From assembly GCA_003427395.1 (NCBI GenBank), contig BFEA01000351.1, forward strand, positions 1,080,520 to 1,102,101: 21,582 nucleotides of DNA, in the 5' to 3' direction. This document shows, in pieces, positions 18,556 to 21,582 of the stretch. The DNA comes from Chara braunii. Taxonomy: Eukaryota; Streptophyta; Charophyceae; Charales; Characeae. Position 1 is the first letter of the stretch. The number at the start of each line of letters is the position of its first letter. A model generated the notes under the pieces. It worked only from the letters and a program-made list of their open reading frames with translations. It was not told the DNA's origin and made no database searches. A program made the position numbers and the translations under genes.

Positions 18556-18690
18556 TGAGGAGGGACAAACTCATGTTTTTGGGGCTCCGGGAGGCAAAAG
18601 GGAGACCGAAGGCCTTAGGAAAACAAACGTTTTATTTTCCTTGGGCATGGGGCACGACATGGGACTATGGGGCTAGCAAAATGGTGGTGG

Positions 18691-18718
18691 ATGCAGTCCG
18701 AGAAATAACGGACTGCAT
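18691..18718. repeat. Perfect hairpin, 10-bp stem, loop AGAAATAA
   Basis: ATGCAGTCCG, AGAAATAA, CGGACTGCAT. Related decayed copy at 17792-17813 (CTGCAGTCCGAAAAATAACGG). Confidence 0.95.
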
Positions 18719-19036
18719 GGGAATGCCCGGACCAATGGAAAATGAGTCGCGGCACGCCGAAAACACTAGAAAACGGCGTCGTGGGCCTAGGGGAGTGTGA
18801 CGGTGAAACGGCAACGGCACGGCGGGGGCCCCGCGGCCGGGAAAACATTGTTGGCACAAGGGACACATGAAAAAAATAATAAAACAGGAATATCGGGGAC
18901 ATGAGAAGTCCCAAATAAAAATTGGACGTCAACCGGGATGACGTCGGGGGCCAAAGGCGGCCAAACAAAAATTGTCAAGAAATGGGCCTTGTCGATAGCA
19001 CCGCCGGCGGAGCGGAAAAATGAGACTAGTACGGGA

Positions 19037-19640
19037 AGCGGCGGGGACTTGAGGTGTCCCGAGCGGGAGACCACTAGCTAAGGTGAGGAGTGGCCATGAG
19101 AAATAAACGGCGCCGTTGAGATCAAGAATCCCGATGGTAGAAAATATTAGCATCACTAGTGTCAACACTAGTGGGGCCCAAACGGGTGAAAGCGGGAGTG
19201 AGGAACAATAAAAAAATAATAAGGGGAGGGTTGCCCAGCGGACCGAGGTATTTCGGACTAGCTAGTTATGAGAAAATAACAGCCCAAGAGGCTCAAAGCA
19301 AGAAACGGGCTAGCCAAGAAAAATCGGAGCCAAGGGGGCTTAAAATAAAAACTAACGGGAGTAAAATGAGCTCGCTAGGGGCATGGGCATGCCAACCTTG
19401 TGGGCCGAGGTGTAACGGCCAACAGCCGGCCGTGAACCCGGCCATGTTCAAGGTTCTAAGGCCTAAAAAGAAGGTGCACAACAAATTGACATATGCCCTA
19501 ACAAAAATAAAAGAAAAATAAAAGAAAAAGAAGAGGTAAATGAGAAAAAATGAGACAAAATAGGAGGAATGGGTGGAGGAGAGTGTGCCGGCCCATTGGG
19601 ATAGCTGCGGTAGGGACTTCCAGGTCCCAATGATGACCTC
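19037..19640 (+). repeat. Downstream member of the diverged direct-repeat pair
   Basis: Counterpart of the 17431-18010 repeat, same orientation, with indels beyond the first 140 bp. Shared order: GGCGGGGAC block, GCGCCGT block, CACTAGTG palindrome, GAGCCAARGGGGSC block, AAAAGAAAAAG tract, GAATGAGAC-like block, then a TTGGGA...TCCCAA inverted pair. Confidence 0.5.
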
Positions 19641-19678
19641 ACTCCTCCTAGATTCAAGGAGTGCAGGCCGGATTGCTG

Positions 19679-19703
19679 AGATATGGCCCTTTGGGCCATA
19701 TCT
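19679..19703. repeat. Perfect hairpin, 11-bp stem, TTT loop
   Basis: AGATATGGCCC, TTT, GGGCCATATCT. Confidence 0.95.
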
Positions 19704-19814
19704 TAACAATATTAGAATTTAAAAAGACAAAAATTAAAGAAAATGCACGTGGGAAAAATCCGGTTTTCTTTTGGACCATGGATTTGAAAGCAGATCTCAT
19801 GGTGGAAAAAAAAC

Positions 19815-20044
19815 AGCCGTTTTTTGTGGGCCAGCAAAAAACGGCTAGATCCGGAATGAGATGGCAGCCCAAAATTGAAAGAAACAAAAAAGTGAAAAAA
19901 ACGAAATAGTGCATTTGGCCCAAAAAGAGAGCCAGATGCACCAAAAATTGAAAAATTGAACTCAGGGGCTCAAAATTGAAGCAAGGGCTACTAGGGGGTG
20001 GCACAGACTATTGCTAGTCTTGGATCTCAGCCGAATCCAAGACT
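19815..20044. repeat. Cluster of three hairpins
   Basis: AGCCGTTTTTT/AAAAAACGGCT (19815-19846, 10-nt loop); TGCATTTGGC/GCCAGATGCA (19910-19940, one G-T pair, 11-nt loop); AGTCTTGGAT/ATCCAAGACT (20016-20044, 9-nt loop). Intervening DNA is A-rich and non-coding. Confidence 0.9.
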
Positions 20045-20386
20045 CAAAAGGTGCCGCCACTTAGAAAAATGGTCCGGCCTACCCAAGGGAGACCGAAACT
20101 TGAAAAAATCGAGGAAAAGGCCTACCAGGCCTTGTTTCTTCAAGAAAAATTGCCCCTTGGGCATTAGGACCCAAGGGAGCAGCATTTGTGAGGGGGAAAA
20201 GAGGCCGGAGTAGGACAAGAGGCAATCCGAGTTGGTACCAACCACTCGGATGGCTTGAACCTAGCCAAAAAGAGGCCCAGGTGCCCCCGGGGAGGCCTAG
20301 AGGTGAGAATTGGCCTTGGGGGTACCTCGGTTCACCTTGGAGCAATTGGGAGGGTCCAAGGGCTGGCCGGACTGCTGTTCCCAGAC

Positions 20387-20393
20387 TATATAA
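20387..20393 (+). promoter_or_regulatory. TATA box
   Basis: CTATATAAGC in a GC-rich context, a textbook plant-type TATA box. A start site is expected near 20420. Downstream there is no recognisable coding sequence before the CTT tract, so it may drive a non-coding transcript, an untranslated leader, or be an LTR promoter. Confidence 0.55.
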
Positions 20394-20830
20394 GCTGGGG
20401 ATTCAGTCCGCCACACTCATACTTGCATGAGGAGTGCCCATGCTGCCCAAATGAGCCCGGGAGAGCTGTAGAGGCAATTGGAGAGTAGTGAGGGGAACCC
20501 CTGCCAGTCCGGAAGCTTGGAGGTGACTGTGAGCTAGTAGGAGGAGGCTCTACAAGCTAGTGGTAGTGGAGAGGGTAATCCGCCATAGCTCCCAGGCTAG
20601 TAGACAGGAAGGAAAGGCTGAGAGGAGTCTCATTAGCCCTCCTAGAGGGGAGGACTCCCTAGTCTTAGTAATAGGAGCCTGTGAGAACTTGGAAGAGGAA
20701 GGAGAGGGGGAAGAGAAGGTTTGAAGGAGGAGGTAGCCATAGCCAAGGAGGAGTTGTGCAAGGAGGAGAGGAAGCCTCATTGAGATCGAGACTCCATCAC
20801 CAAGATATTGGTAAGGCTGAGTCGGACGAA
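20394..20830. other. Transcribed-leader-like stretch, no gene seen
   Basis: Purine-rich with repeated GCTAGTAG/AAGCTAGTGG wording (about 20530-20605). Open frames on both strands lack any known pattern. Confidence 0.35.
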
Positions 20831-20837
20831 GAAGATG

Positions 20838-21160
20838 TATCTTCTTCGCTATCCTCTTCCCCATGTTCCTCTTCACCCTCTTCTCCTTCTCCATCTTTCT
20901 CTTCGTCTCCTTCCTCTTCTTCTTCTTCACCTTCTTCTTGTTCTTCTTTTTCTTTTTCTTCTTCTTCTTCTTCTTCTTCTTCTTCTTCTTCTTCTTCCTC
21001 TTTTTCTTCTTCTTCCTTTCGTTCTTCCTCTTCTTCTTCTTCTTCTTCTTCTTCTCCTTCTTCTTCTTCTTCTTCTTTTCCTTTTTCTCCTCTCCTTCAT
21101 TAGTCTTCTTCCTCTTCCTCTTCTCCTTCTTCTCTTTGTTCTTCATCTTCTTCTTCTTTG
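20838..21160 (+). repeat. CTT-rich pyrimidine tract (microsatellite)
   Basis: Over 300 bp almost entirely of C and T on the plus strand, dominated by CTT triplets (longest perfect run about 20955-20997). Apparent Ser-, Leu- or Phe-rich frames on the plus strand and the Lys/Glu-rich frame on the minus strand are artefacts of the repeat. Confidence 0.95.
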
Positions 21161-21189
21161 GGATAATCAAACTCTTATTTTCATCCACA

Positions 21190-21582
21190 TACTAGTAGGG
21201 AGTGCTCCGATTCTTCTAGGAGTGATCTCATGTTGATTGCTTGTGTTTTGGGCTCTTCACACTTGTGTTTTTCACTCATACACTAGTAGGTAGTGTAGCG
21301 CAACACTCAAGGTTGATTCGGGGTGCAATCTTGGTGATTAGAGCTCCTCAAACTTGTGTTTTTCACACTTACACTAGTAGGTAGTGTAGCGCAACACTCA
21401 TGGGTGATTTGGGATGCAATCTTGGTGATTAGAGCTCCTCAAACTTATATTTTTCACTCATACACTAGTAGGTGGTGTAGCGCAACACTCATGGGTGATT
21501 CGGGGTGCAATCTTGGTGATTAGAGCTCCTCAAACTTGTGTTTTTCACTCATACACTAGTAGGTAGTGTAGCGCAACACTCA
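21190..21582 (+). repeat. 91-bp tandem array running off the window end
   Basis: CACTAGTAGG recurs at 21281, 21372, 21463 and 21554 (spacing exactly 91 bp each), with a diverged first unit at about 21190. Units share GTAGTGTAGCGCAACACTC, GGGTGCAATCTTGGTGATTAGAGCTCCTCAAACTT and TTTTTCACTCATA. Inside each unit CACTA...TAGTG and GTGT...ACAC can pair. Units 2-5 are nearly identical, so the array is young or homogenised. Confidence 0.95.

Noticed and set aside
20550-21188. 212-codon Lys/Glu-rich minus-strand frame
   Set aside because: Pure product of the CTT microsatellite read on the other strand.
20681-21236. Ser-, Leu- and Phe-rich plus-strand frames
   Set aside because: All three frames of the CTT tract are open; none has non-repeat conserved content.

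Overview
The window looks like repeat-rich nuclear DNA of a eukaryote with a large, transposon-filled genome. The motif style of the Ty3/gypsy-type pol (integrase and reverse transcriptase wording, long purine-rich sense strand) and the many A/G-rich and CTT-rich tracts suggest a green-lineage host, possibly a streptophyte alga or early-diverging land plant. That is an inference with low certainty. No rRNA, tRNA or CRISPR was seen, and nothing suggests a bacterial replicon.

Layout: (1) 1-1094 holds no gene I can support. (2) 1128-4577 holds four tandem, same-strand copies (M1-M4) of one unrecognised gene of about 250-270 codons. Each copy begins Met-Ala and has the same two-part architecture. 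M1-M3 are broken by stops or a frameshift; M4 is a clean 261-residue reading frame. (3) 4829-11658 is a decayed Ty3/gypsy-type gag-pol in the order Gag, zinc knuckle, aspartic protease, reverse transcriptase, RNase H, integrase, GPY/F-type C-terminus. It has at least ten in-frame stops and several frameshifts. (4) 12060-12731 is an extra ORF downstream of pol with a basic NLS-like patch and SUMO-interaction-like motifs, open across one TAA. (5) 12732-15550 is non-coding, with three minisatellites (38 bp, about 24-30 bp, about 70 bp). (6) About 15919-16361 is a broken fragment of a C5 cytosine DNA methyltransferase, with motif I and the PCQ-type catalytic motif IV recognisable across two compensating frameshifts. 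(7) 17072-20050 contains a 51-bp minisatellite, two diverged direct repeats of about 600 bp offset by 1,606 bp, a 184-bp tandem duplication, and a string of at least a dozen short-loop hairpins, some with compensating base changes. (8) 20387 is a TATA box, followed by a CTT-rich pyrimidine tract and a 91-bp tandem array that runs off the window end.

How parts relate: Gag, protease, RT/RNase H and integrase are parts of one polyprotein locus, and most of it stays in a single frame once stops are ignored. Whether M1-M4, the downstream ORF and the methyltransferase belonged to the same mobile element is not shown, because no LTR pair or primer-binding site was found. The co-orientation of all of them is suggestive. 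Many of the stops read as TGG to TGA, CAG to TAG or CGA to TGA changes, as expected for long-methylated, silenced DNA. The strongest candidates for something undescribed are the M1-M4 family, the downstream SIM/NLS ORF, the methyltransferase relic near a retroelement, and the hairpin string.
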